Assembly (NCBI GenBank): GCA_964504135.1
Contig: CAZDCW010000002.1
Span: forward strand, 1 to 64,000
Length of the DNA stretch: 64,000 bases
From: JACPTG01 sp964504135
Lineage (GTDB): Archaea > Nanobdellota > Nanobdellia > Woesearchaeales > UBA10216
Direction of reading: 5' to 3'
The position numbers and the translations under genes are program-made. Numbering within the stretch: the stretch's first letter is position 1; each line of letters begins with the position of its first letter. The notes below the pieces were generated by a model. The model did not search any database. It saw nothing but the letters and a program-made list of their open reading frames with translations, and was not told the DNA's origin. Below, in pieces: positions 1 to 6,746 of the stretch.

Positions 1-249
1 CTTAAAAAGCGACTCAGGGATGAACAGGGGAAAGTAGGCGTTCTGCACACCTAGCTGCTTGAACCTTCGGTCAAGGGCAGCCTGCATGTTCTCCCATATC
101 GCGTAGGAGTAGGGCCTCAGGACCATGCAGCCTGATACAGAGGTGTAGTCGGCAAGCTCTGCCTTGGCTACAACCTGCGTGTACCACTCGGAGAAGTCTT
201 CCGACTTCCTGACAGTGAGGCCTGCAGTGACCTCTTTCGCCTTTGCCAT
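1..249 (-). CDS. proS: Prolyl-tRNA synthetase, N-terminal part (runs off left edge)
   Basis: The reading frame on the minus strand starts at an ATG at 249 and is open to the window edge, giving the first 83 residues. The segment has the archaeal/eukaryotic-type ProRS N-terminus: SEDFSEWYTQVV near residue 16, then the ADYTSVSGCMVLRPYSYAIW block and the beginning of the class II catalytic core (AYFPLFIPES). The enzyme charges tRNA-Pro with proline in the cytoplasm. The start is the only ATG before the conserved block. The remainder, including motifs 2 and 3 and the anticodon-binding domain, lies outside the window, so integrity cannot be judged. Confidence 0.93.
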   Translation of the reverse strand, partial: MAKAKEVTAGLTVRKSEDFSEWYTQVVAKAELADYTSVSGCMVLRPYSYAIWENMQAALDRRFKQLGVQNAYFPLFIPESLFK

Positions 250-261
250 TTCCAGGTTTGG

Positions 262-930
262 CTACCGGATTCTATATAAACTTTTGCAGGCTTCCTCCAG
301 GCTTTCTATGCCCAGCACTTGAACACTTGTCTGGCGCAAGCCGAGCCTGGCCTGGCCTTTGTTGTGCAATGCCACCCTATCCAGGGCCTGCTGCTTTGAT
401 TCCCCATTGCCAGTTCCCATTGTTCCGCTGTCAGTGAAAACAACCAGCGCATCAGCTTGTGCATCGCACGCAACCTCAGCAGCAAGCGTGTCATTGTCCC
501 TGACATACTCGAGCATTGCATCGTAGGTGTTTAGCAGCAGGACAAATCCTTCACTGCGGGACAGCCCCATAATCCCGCCCAGGCCATCATAAAAATTGCC
601 TGAAACAGGGCAGTAGGCCACCTCAAGGCCATGCTCTTCAAACGCCGCTGCGTAAAGGTTCCAAAGCAGCCTGCCGCCCAGGGCAGCAAAAACCCGTCTT
701 TCCTCAAAACCCTCAGGCCTCCTGCGATAGCCAAGCAGCTCCATGCCTGCCGCAACAGCCCCGCTGGTGACAATGTATGCGTGCACCCCCGCCCTGGCCA
801 GGCCAGAAACCTCATGCGCAATCCTGTGAACCGCGTCTCGGTTAATATACGGATAGTTTCCGCGCACAAGGGAATTTGTCCCGAACTTCAGCACAACAGT
901 CTTATCCCGGACATCCAGGAAGACAATCAT
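262..930 (-). CDS. Glutamate 5-kinase-like amino acid kinase, short form
   Basis: A 222-residue amino-acid-kinase fold protein. It has an N-terminal phosphate-binding strand (VVLKFGTNSLV, residues 12-22), the VTSGAVAAGM segment near residue 54 typical of glutamate 5-kinase (ProB), and a YVRDNDTLAAEVA segment matching the glutamate-binding ENDT region. The later MGTGGM/TK substrate loop is altered to MGTGNGESKQQAL. ProB proteins are about 260 residues for the kinase domain alone and about 370 with a PUA domain; this one is shorter and has no PUA domain. No proA (glutamyl phosphate reductase) is seen nearby, so a proline-synthesis role is an inference. It lies just downstream of the proS start but separated from it. 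Activity on another amino acid or phosphate acceptor is possible. Confidence 0.65.
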   Translation of the reverse strand: MIVFLDVRDKTVVLKFGTNSLVRGNYPYINRDAVHRIAHEVSGLARAGVHAYIVTSGAVAAGMELLGYRRRPEGFEERRVFAALGGRLLWNLYAAAFEEHGLEVAYCPVSGNFYDGLGGIMGLSRSEGFVLLLNTYDAMLEYVRDNDTLAAEVACDAQADALVVFTDSGTMGTGNGESKQQALDRVALHNKGQARLGLRQTSVQVLGIESLEEACKSLYRIR

Positions 931-1070
931 CTATAGCCATAGACACCGCCTCCAAACTTTTTGTAGAACTCTATCTAGGAATTTTGCCTCACACTGGAAG
1001 GTAACCAACTCCTAGCATAGCAAACCAGGATTTGCCTGGAAAATAAAAAGGTTGGCATATAGTATATATG

Positions 1071-1694
1071 CTATGCAAACAAAGTTGAGCTTAACAGTTT
1101 AAGCCCGAACATGGCCGCAAAATAAGCAAGGACAAAACCTGCGGCCAATGAGACATATTTGAAATTGCTTGCAGTAACGAACCTTCTTCCAAATTGAACC
1201 AGAAGAATAAGAAAGCTTGTGAACAAAATCACCCCGATTAAAATGCCTAAGCTCAGCTTCAGCCCATTTTCAAATGTGGCTGAGCTTGAAGCCAGGTCAG
1301 CGCCCAGTATTCCTGTCCAGAACAGCAGGACAGCAGGGTTTGAAATGGTCAATACTACGCCGGGGATGAAGTTATTGCCGCTGCCAGCTTTTGCAGACAA
1401 GTCCAGCTTCCGGTTCTTAAAAAAGTCGGCAAAGGAATTGTAAGCAAGGTAGAAAAGGACAAGCACTCCGAAGAGCAAAAGCAAATTATTGAATAACTCG
1501 GATTTAGCCAGAAATGATAGGCCCGAAATAACAAGCATGAGGTACACTATCAGGACAACATTAACTCCAAGACAAAAAACAGCAGAAGATTTCCACCCCT
1601 CTTTCAGCCCCCGCCTGATTACTTCAATATTCGTCGGGCCAATTGGGGCCGCGATTGACAAGCCAAGCAAAACACCGTTAATCATTCCAGGCAT
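1071..1694 (-). CDS. LysE/RhtB-family amino acid exporter
   Basis: A 207-residue integral membrane protein with about six hydrophobic segments. The N-terminus (LLGLSIAAPIGPTNIEVIRR, residues 9-28) is the LysE family signature, with the Pro-Ile-Gly-Pro motif in the first helix. Family members export amino acids or small metabolites by proton exchange; the substrate cannot be deduced. A TATA-like AGTATATAAAC lies at 1744-1754 on the minus strand and a GAGGGG Shine-Dalgarno sits 6-7 bases before the ATG, giving a leader of about 25-30 bases. No operon partner is evident. Confidence 0.85.
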   Translation of the reverse strand: MPGMINGVLLGLSIAAPIGPTNIEVIRRGLKEGWKSSAVFCLGVNVVLIVYLMLVISGLSFLAKSELFNNLLLLFGVLVLFYLAYNSFADFFKNRKLDLSAKAGSGNNFIPGVVLTISNPAVLLFWTGILGADLASSSATFENGLKLSLGILIGVILFTSFLILLVQFGRRFVTASNFKYVSLAAGFVLAYFAAMFGLKLLSSTLFA

Positions 1695-1844
1695 TAGACC
1701 CCTCTAATAATCGAAACTCATTTTTTCAAAAACTCCTCGGCAATGTTTATATACTTTTCTTCACTGTAACCGCTCATTTCGGAAGCAATGGACGCTGAAA
1801 TCAGGGGGCAGAAACTCAAAAAGAGGCTGCTTGTGCCATAGCCC

Positions 1845-2192
1845 TCACTCCTCCATCTCCGAGGCCTTCTGGCGAAGTTGTGTGAATAGCTTTAAAACGT
1901 CATCCCTCGCCATCTTAAGCGTCCAGTTGTCCTTGCCTGCGCTTTCCTCGTTGCGGATTGCGTTGGACAGCTTGGCGTTCAGATCCTCAAGGTACTGGAT
2001 GGAGTCAAGGCATTCCTCTCTGCTGGTGAACTTGCCTGCCTTCAGCCGCTTCCTGATGTCGTCAAGGGCCTGCTTGTCGTGCAGCTCAAGCTCGTATTCT
2101 CCCTTGACTGAGGTGTAGGGGATGAACCTTTCCCTGTCGTAGAAGCCCTCGCCTTTCCTGTCAGTCGGCATCTCTCTTGGCATTTCATTCAC
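1845..2192 (-). CDS. Hypothetical charged helical protein
   Basis: About 112-115 residues, highly charged, mostly alpha-helical by composition, and not recognised. The C-terminal two thirds (from KQALDDIRKRL to the end) has heptad-like spacing suggesting a coiled coil. The listed frame begins with GTG at 2192; an in-frame ATG at 2183 is the likelier start because a palindromic TATA box (2216-2223) lies about 35 bases upstream. No signal peptide or membrane segment is present. It is transcribed divergently from the membrane protein at 2255 from what looks like one shared TATA element. Confidence 0.6.
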   Translation of the reverse strand: MNEMPREMPTDRKGEGFYDRERFIPYTSVKGEYELELHDKQALDDIRKRLKAGKFTSREECLDSIQYLEDLNAKLSNAIRNEESAGKDNWTLKMARDDVLKLFTQLRQKASEMEE

Positions 2193-2215
2193 CCATCAGC
2201 ACGCTATTCCAAAAA

Positions 2216-2223
2216 TTTATAAA
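2216..2223. promoter_or_regulatory. Symmetric TATA box between divergent genes
   Basis: TTTATAAA is a perfect palindrome centred at 2219.5. Its distance to the minus-strand start (2183 or 2192) and to the plus-strand Shine-Dalgarno/start (2241/2255) suits the usual archaeal 24-27 base TATA-to-start spacing in both directions. I infer one TBP site serving both genes, since no other TATA-like sequence is nearby. Confidence 0.5.
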
Positions 2224-2254
2224 GCTTGTGCAACTAAGCCGGAGGTGGTTGGAT

Positions 2255-2854
2255 TTGAGGAAGCTTGGAACACGGGTGGGTGAGGCCGTTAATAGGTTAT
2301 GGGCAGTCCTGCTCAGGCAGAAAATCCTGATTTTTGCTTTTCTCGGGGTCGTAATCGCTGCGTACATGCTTGGCTTCAGCTTCAGCTCAATCGCTGACGC
2401 AGTCCTGATTATAGTCCTTTTCCTGGTGGCTGCCTTCTCCACGTTCTACAAGAGGTATTTCAGGGCTCCGCCCGCATTTGAGCTTATGACATTCTCGGTT
2501 GTCCTGATGACCGTAAAATTCGGGCTGGTTGCCGGCTTCGTTTTCGGCGCGATAGTGCAGGTGGCTTCAGAGGCTGCGCATGGGGCGATTGATGCCCAGA
2601 TAGTTATTTTTGTCCCTGCAAGGGCAGCGCTTTCTATCTGGACCTGGGCGGCTATGAGCGTGTTCAGCGTGACAGACTTCTTCACTTTGGGCATGATTGC
2701 CGTTGTGGGCTATAACCTGATGGTTCAGCCAATCTCCTGGTTCATGGGCGACATGCAGCTGAGGGCAAAGACAGTTTACTATACCCTATTTTACACAGTA
2801 TGCAACTTCTTCGTATTCTCAATCCTGAGCGGCCCGGTGCAGTATTTGCTGTAG
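2255..2854 (+). CDS. Small polytopic membrane protein, paralogue of the 3586-4188 gene
   Basis: A 199-residue protein with about five or six hydrophobic segments and a basic N-terminus. I chose the TTG at 2255 because GGAGGTG ends eight bases before it and a TATA box is at 2216-2223; a longer open frame upstream would overlap the promoter. It resembles the product of 3586-4188 in layout and in a shared stretch (tyrosine, arginine, EL-T--VV, then glycine-rich helix and a conserved glutamate). The layout is reminiscent of substrate-binding membrane subunits of ECF transporters or MreD-like proteins, but I cannot assign a family. Confidence 0.65.
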   Translation: MRKLGTRVGEAVNRLWAVLLRQKILIFAFLGVVIAAYMLGFSFSSIADAVLIIVLFLVAAFSTFYKRYFRAPPAFELMTFSVVLMTVKFGLVAGFVFGAIVQVASEAAHGAIDAQIVIFVPARAALSIWTWAAMSVFSVTDFFTLGMIAVVGYNLMVQPISWFMGDMQLRAKTVYYTLFYTVCNFFVFSILSGPVQYLL

Positions 2855-2862
2855 AATAAATC

Positions 2863-2982
2863 TTACAGGCTTCCAATTCTTATGAGAAAATCCCGGTACT
2901 TGTCAATAATCAGGTCAAGGCTTTCTACAAACTCAGTGGTTCCCTTAGGCTTTTTATTCCCTTTTGAATTCACGGATCTCAC
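2863..2982 (-). CDS. Small ORF overlapping the 3' end of the Fic gene
   Basis: A 39-codon frame starting with GTG at 2982 (alternative GTG at 2973) and ending TAA at 2863, overlapping the last bases of the Fic gene. Its product is a basic stretch followed by a helix (TEFVESLDLIIDKYRDFLI). The position just downstream of and overlapping a Fic toxin fits a partner or antitoxin peptide, but nothing in the sequence proves that and the frame may be fortuitous. Confidence 0.35.
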   Translation of the reverse strand: MRSVNSKGNKKPKGTTEFVESLDLIIDKYRDFLIRIGSL

Positions 2983-3346
2983 CTTTTAGCAGCCAATCCT
3001 TAATCTCATCGTCATTGTAGTAGCCTTCTCTAATCCCCTGGAGTATATAAGCATTTTCGCTCCCGGTCACGCCCGCTTTGGCCTTGTTATAGAAGAGGAA
3101 GTTTCTTGTGACCAGAAAGGCAGTCCTTCTATTGCCGCTTGCAAAAGGATGCGCCTGTATAATTCCCTTCAAAATCAAAACCGCCTTGTCGTAAATATCT
3201 CCTTGCGCTTCCATGACCTGCTCAAGAACCTTGGATAATTTTCCCCGGCTCAGGATCTTATGCTCATCGGCCCTTTTAACCCGAATTTCTCCCAGGACTT
3301 TACTGTTTGCATATACAATGTCCTCAACATTAGGGTATCGGATCAT
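2954..3346 (-). CDS. Fic/Doc-family protein
   Basis: 130 residues with the Fic core motif as HPFASGNRR (residues 66-74), the loop that binds nucleotide phosphates and carries the catalytic histidine. Fic enzymes transfer AMP or other phosphate-containing groups to protein hydroxyls; the short Doc branch phosphorylates EF-Tu/EF1A. Size and the single small domain fit Doc-like toxins. A proline at the second motif position is a common variant. A TATA box (CTTTTTATACC, 3364-3374 minus) directly precedes the ATG, so the mRNA is probably leaderless. No inhibitory (S/T)xxxE(G/N) helix is obvious within the protein. A 39-codon ORF follows and overlaps it. Confidence 0.85.
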   Translation of the reverse strand: MIRYPNVEDIVYANSKVLGEIRVKRADEHKILSRGKLSKVLEQVMEAQGDIYDKAVLILKGIIQAHPFASGNRRTAFLVTRNFLFYNKAKAGVTGSENAYILQGIREGYYNDDEIKDWLLKGEIREFKRE

Positions 3347-3409
3347 AGCGTAATCTGTCAGTGGGAGGTATAAAAAGCTTGTTGAGGTGCGTCAACTAAT
3401 CACTACCAA

Positions 3410-3482
3410 TGAGCCCGGAGGGATTCGAACCCTCAGTCGACCGGTCCGAAGCCGGTAATGTTGTCCGTTACACCACGGGCCC
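3410..3482 (-). tRNA. tRNA-Arg (TCG)
   Basis: A 73-base cloverleaf: acceptor GGGCCCG/CGGGCTC, D stem GTGT/ACAT, anticodon stem ACCGG/CCGGT with loop CTTCGGA (anticodon TCG, reads CGA), T arm GAGGG-TTCGAAT-CCCTC, discriminator A. No intron and no encoded CCA. A TATA element (TTTATATA, about 3509-3517) lies about 30 bases upstream. Confidence 0.95.
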
Positions 3483-3585
3483 GATTAGCAGGTTGGTGCG
3501 GCCATGATATATAAAGGTACATGTAAAAGGGTGGAAGGCCCTTGCCAAGGCAAACAATAAAAAGCCGGGCCGGATTTGCTTGTTC

Positions 3586-4188
3586 ATGGTTCAACGAAAC
3601 AGGCTGAGGCAGTGGGCAAGGGACCATTTTGCGCTGCAAAGGTGGTTCAACGAGCTTGCACGCTGGTGCTTTGAAAAAAAGCTGCCCCTGCTTATCATAG
3701 CGGTTGCCGGCCTAGCCGTTTTGCTGCTCTTCAGCCTGGTTAAGGGGCTTCTGATAATATCCTTCTTCATAGGGCTTGGCGCAGCCTCGCTGCAGTACAA
3801 CAGGTTCATCAGGACTTCGCTTGGCATAGAGTTGATAACCCTCGGAGTCGTAATCACAGGCAGGCTCTACGGGCCAGGGGTTGCTGTTTTTGCGGGTTTT
3901 GTCTCGCTGTTTCTTGGTGAGCTGCTCAGCGGCTCGCTCCAGCATAAGACAATAGTGTCATTCATAGCCATTGTTGCCATCGGCCTCCTCACCCAGAATT
4001 TCGCAGGCGCATCAATTACAGCAGAGGGAATATGGCTTATAGTGATTTACGACATCATCATAGCGCCTGGCTACCTGCTTCTGGGCTCAAACCCGTTAAG
4101 GACAGGCATATTCGTACTTACGCACATAGCTTTCGGGATATGGCTGTTTACAGCAGTCGCGCCATTCGTCCACTCCTTCTTCGCCTAA
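3586..4188 (+). CDS. Small polytopic membrane protein, paralogue of the 2255-2854 gene
   Basis: A 200-residue protein with a basic amphipathic N-terminus and about five or six hydrophobic segments. ATG 3586 is chosen over TTG 3580 because an AATAAAAAG promoter element near 3555 would place transcription at or just before it. It shares layout and scattered residues with the protein at 2255 (Y-R--R, EL-T--VV). The gene ends four bases inside the convergent alba gene. Function is unknown; an ECF-S- or MreD-like membrane component is one possibility. Confidence 0.7.
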   Translation: MVQRNRLRQWARDHFALQRWFNELARWCFEKKLPLLIIAVAGLAVLLLFSLVKGLLIISFFIGLGAASLQYNRFIRTSLGIELITLGVVITGRLYGPGVAVFAGFVSLFLGELLSGSLQHKTIVSFIAIVAIGLLTQNFAGASITAEGIWLIVIYDIIIAPGYLLLGSNPLRTGIFVLTHIAFGIWLFTAVAPFVHSFFA

Positions 4189-4460
4189 ACCCTCCCGAGC
4201 GTGATTTCAATAGTGCTGACCCTGACAACCCTTCCTTCGTTGTTCTGGAACTCTTCAGAGTTGATTGCAATGCCCTTTACGCCAACCTGGCCTTCAAGGA
4301 ACCTTTTGGTGGCAACCTCGGCAATGTCAACCGCCCTGGAAATGAACTTTCCGCGGGCCTTGACTATTACCTCATCAGCGTTCTTTGTCGTAAACTGCAT
4401 GACCACGGCAGTCACATAGTTCATGAATGGCTTGGTGCCGACAAAGATCGAGTTGTCCAT
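4185..4460 (-). CDS. albA: DNA/RNA-binding protein Alba
   Basis: 91 residues, matching the full length of Alba. The N-terminal IFVGTKPFMNYVTAVVMQF block contains the conserved VG-KP-MNYV loop, whose lysine (residue 11) is the residue acetylated and contacting DNA in characterised members. ARGKFISRAVDIAEV is the second conserved helix. Alba dimers coat archaeal chromatin and also bind RNA. TATA (TTTTATATAGG, about 4490-4500 minus) is properly spaced. The 3' end overlaps the convergent membrane-protein gene by four bases. Confidence 0.95.
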   Translation of the reverse strand: MDNSIFVGTKPFMNYVTAVVMQFTTKNADEVIVKARGKFISRAVDIAEVATKRFLEGQVGVKGIAINSEEFQNNEGRVVRVSTIEITLGRV

Positions 4461-4618
4461 AGCTGCCCCTTTTCCTCAGATTGGCCGGCAGCCTATATAA
4501 AAGTTGCGCAGGCAAAGGTGACAGACCAGGCCATCATGCTCAACAGGTGCAATGCCTGTATACTATACGCCCCAGCCTCAGGGAAACCTTTAAGAACATG
4601 CACGCCGGTCACGCACCA

Positions 4619-4960
4619 ATGCTCAAGCAGGTAATCCTTGTAAGGCAGGACCTGAAGATGGGAAAAGGAAAGCTTGCAGCTCAGGTTGCTCATGCATCCC
4701 TGAACGCTGCGCTGAAGTCAGACAAAAAGCTCCTGTCCAGCTGGCTTGCAGAGGGCGGGAAGAAGGTTGTGCTGAAGGCAGCCGGGGAAAAGGAGCTGGT
4801 GGAATTCAAAAAGGCGGCTGAAAAGGCAAGGCTCAGGAATGACCTGGTAAGGGACGCCGGGCACACCCAGTTGCTGCCAGGGACCTTAACCTGCCTTGGA
4901 ATCGGGCCTGATTCAGAGGAAAGGATAGACAGGATTACCGGAAAGCTGCCGATGCTATAA
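4619..4960 (+). CDS. pth2: Peptidyl-tRNA hydrolase, Pth2 family
   Basis: 113 residues. It begins MLKQVILVRQDLKMGKGKLA, followed by AQVAHAS, the Pth2 active-site region with the conserved K, H and D/Q residues; the C-terminal half has the DAGHTQL and GPD segments. The enzyme releases peptides from stalled peptidyl-tRNA and is the archaeal/eukaryotic form. A longer frame exists, but the ATG at 4619 gives the normal family length and lies about 25 bases after a CTTTAAGA promoter element (about 4586-4593). Confidence 0.95.
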   Translation: MLKQVILVRQDLKMGKGKLAAQVAHASLNAALKSDKKLLSSWLAEGGKKVVLKAAGEKELVEFKKAAEKARLRNDLVRDAGHTQLLPGTLTCLGIGPDSEERIDRITGKLPML

Positions 4961-5027
4961 GCCATTTTTTAGCAGTACAACACAGCCATCAAAAAAGCTT
5001 AATAAACGGCCAGGAAACTTGGATAAC

Positions 5028-6746
5028 ATGAAAACACAGTGGAAGATTGGCGGGGAGGCAGGCTTCGGCATAATGACAGCTGGCCAGATTTTCTCAAAGG
5101 CGTGCACAAGGGGAGGGCTGAACTGTTTCGGCTACACAGAGTACCCTTCCCTCATCCGGGGCGGGCACAACACATATCAGACAACTGTTTCTGAGGAGCC
5201 CGTCGGCGGCCCTATGCGCATGGTGGATGTCCTTGTAGCCCTCAACAAGGAAACTGTAACGCTCCACAGTGAGGAGCTGTCAGGGGGAGCGGCAATAATT
5301 TATGACCCGGATAAGGTACAGATTAGGCCTGACGAGGCTGCTAATGCAATTCTTGTTCCAGTGACTTTCTCAAAAATAGCCATGGAAACAGCAGGGCATG
5401 AGCTCATGTCAAACAACGTTGCCCTTGGCGCTTCAATCGCGGTTTATGACTATGACATTGACCTGCTTCTCAGCGTGATTAAGGACCAGTTCAGGGGCAA
5501 GGGCGCAGAGGTGGTTTCAAAGAACCTGGCCGCGGCAAGGGCAGGGTATGATTACGTAATGCAAAAGCTTCCTGGCCCTTACAAGGCAAAGCTGGTTAAA
5601 ACCAAGAAAGCGCCAAACATGCTTATGTCAGGAAACGAGGCAGTGGGCGCAGGTGCAATAGCTGCAGGGTGCAAGTTCTACGCAGGCTATCCGATGACTC
5701 CAACCTCCAGCCTGCTGCACTTTATGGCTGCAAATGAAAGAAAGTATGGTATGGTGGTAAAGCAGGCAGAGGACGAGATTTCTGTGATAAACATGGCAAT
5801 TGGCGCAGGATTTGCAGGAGCAAGGGCAATGGTTGGCACTTCAGGAGGCGGATTCTGCCTGATGACAGAGGGTTACGGGCTTGCGGGCATGACAGAAACG
5901 CCGGTTGTAATTGTGATGGGGATGCGGGGCGGGCCGTCCACAGGCCTGCCTACATGGACAGAGCAGGCCGACTTGAAGTTCCTGCTCAACGCCGCCCATG
6001 GCGAATTTCCAAGGATTGTCCTCACGCCAGGCGACATGGAAGACTTGTTCTACTCAACCATGAAAGCCTTTAACCTCGCGGAGAAATACCAGACTCCTGT
6101 GATTATAATAACAGACAAGCACATGGCTGAAAGCCACGCATCATTAGGCAGGCTTGACGCTAAGGCCATTCCAATTGAAAGGGGCGAGCTTGCCTCTGAA
6201 AACACTGCCGGCTACAAAAGGTACAAAATTACTGATTCAGGAGTCTCGCCAAGGGCCCTTCCAGGCCAGCCAGGGAACATCTTCGTTGCAAACAGTGATG
6301 AGCATGATGAGACAGGGATATCAACAGAGGACTCAGGCATGCGCGTTGGGATGATGAACAAGAGGATGAGGAAGCTTCAGCATGCGGCGAAGGAAATCGA
6401 CGGAGCGCTGCTGCTCGGCCCCAGAAGGGCGGACATAACCCTTGTCGGCTGGGGCTCAACAAAAGGCGCAATCTCAGACGCCATGAGGCTCCTGGAAGCT
6501 GAGGGAATAAAGGCAAACCATCTCTACATAACAGCGGCAAGCCCTTTCCCGGCTGAGGCGGTGGGGAAGGCATTGAAGCCAAGAAAGCCAAAGCTGATGG
6601 TTGAGCTCAACTTTTCAGGCCAGATGGCTTCGGTTATAAGGGAGAAAACAGGAGTGGAAATAAAAAACAGGCTGCTGAAATACGATGGCAGGCCATTCTA
6701 CCCTGAAGAAATATGCGCAGAAGTGAAGAAGGTGCTGGGAAGATGA
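5028..6746 (+). CDS. korA: 2-oxoacid:ferredoxin oxidoreductase, fused gamma-alpha subunit
   Basis: 572 residues. Residues 1-185 form the gamma domain (GGEAGFGIMTAGQIFSKA, then PSLIRGGHNTY). Residues 195-570 form the alpha domain (GNEAVGAGAIAAGC, GYPMTPTSSLL, KQAEDEISVINMAIGAGFAG, GTSGGGFCLMTEG). With the beta subunit it oxidises a 2-oxoacid with CoA and reduces ferredoxin, or runs in reverse. Gamma-alpha fusion is known in several archaeal forms; no separate ferredoxin (delta) gene is adjacent. The substrate (2-oxoglutarate, pyruvate or a branched acid) cannot be decided. ATG 5028 is preferred to the TTG at 5019 because of the promoter (GCTTAATAAAC, about 4996). It overlaps korB by four bases. 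Confidence 0.92.
   Translation: MKTQWKIGGEAGFGIMTAGQIFSKACTRGGLNCFGYTEYPSLIRGGHNTYQTTVSEEPVGGPMRMVDVLVALNKETVTLHSEELSGGAAIIYDPDKVQIRPDEAANAILVPVTFSKIAMETAGHELMSNNVALGASIAVYDYDIDLLLSVIKDQFRGKGAEVVSKNLAAARAGYDYVMQKLPGPYKAKLVKTKKAPNMLMSGNEAVGAGAIAAGCKFYAGYPMTPTSSLLHFMAANERKYGMVVKQAEDEISVINMAIGAGFAGARAMVGTSGGGFCLMTEGYGLAGMTETPVVIVMGMRGGPSTGLPTWTEQADLKFLLNAAHGEFPRIVLTPGDMEDLFYSTMKAFNLAEKYQTPVIIITDKHMAESHASLGRLDAKAIPIERGELASENTAGYKRYKITDSGVSPRALPGQPGNIFVANSDEHDETGISTEDSGMRVGMMNKRMRKLQHAAKEIDGALLLGPRRADITLVGWGSTKGAISDAMRLLEAEGIKANHLYITAASPFPAEAVGKALKPRKPKLMVELNFSGQMASVIREKTGVEIKNRLLKYDGRPFYPEEICAEVKKVLGR

Noticed and set aside
1053..1075. Inverted repeat GCATATAGTATATATGC near the LysE gene end
   Set aside because: Imperfect and very AT-rich; it may be a terminator but chance is equally likely.
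1789..1842. 17-codon ORF (MDAEIRGQKLKKRLLVP) after a TATA-like sequence
   Set aside because: The TATA-like element also serves the LysE gene on the other strand; the ORF is too short and has no supporting feature.
6713..6742. Longer korB start
   Set aside because: It would overlap the end of korA more deeply than the usual ATGA coupling; conserved sequence begins at the ATG at 6743.
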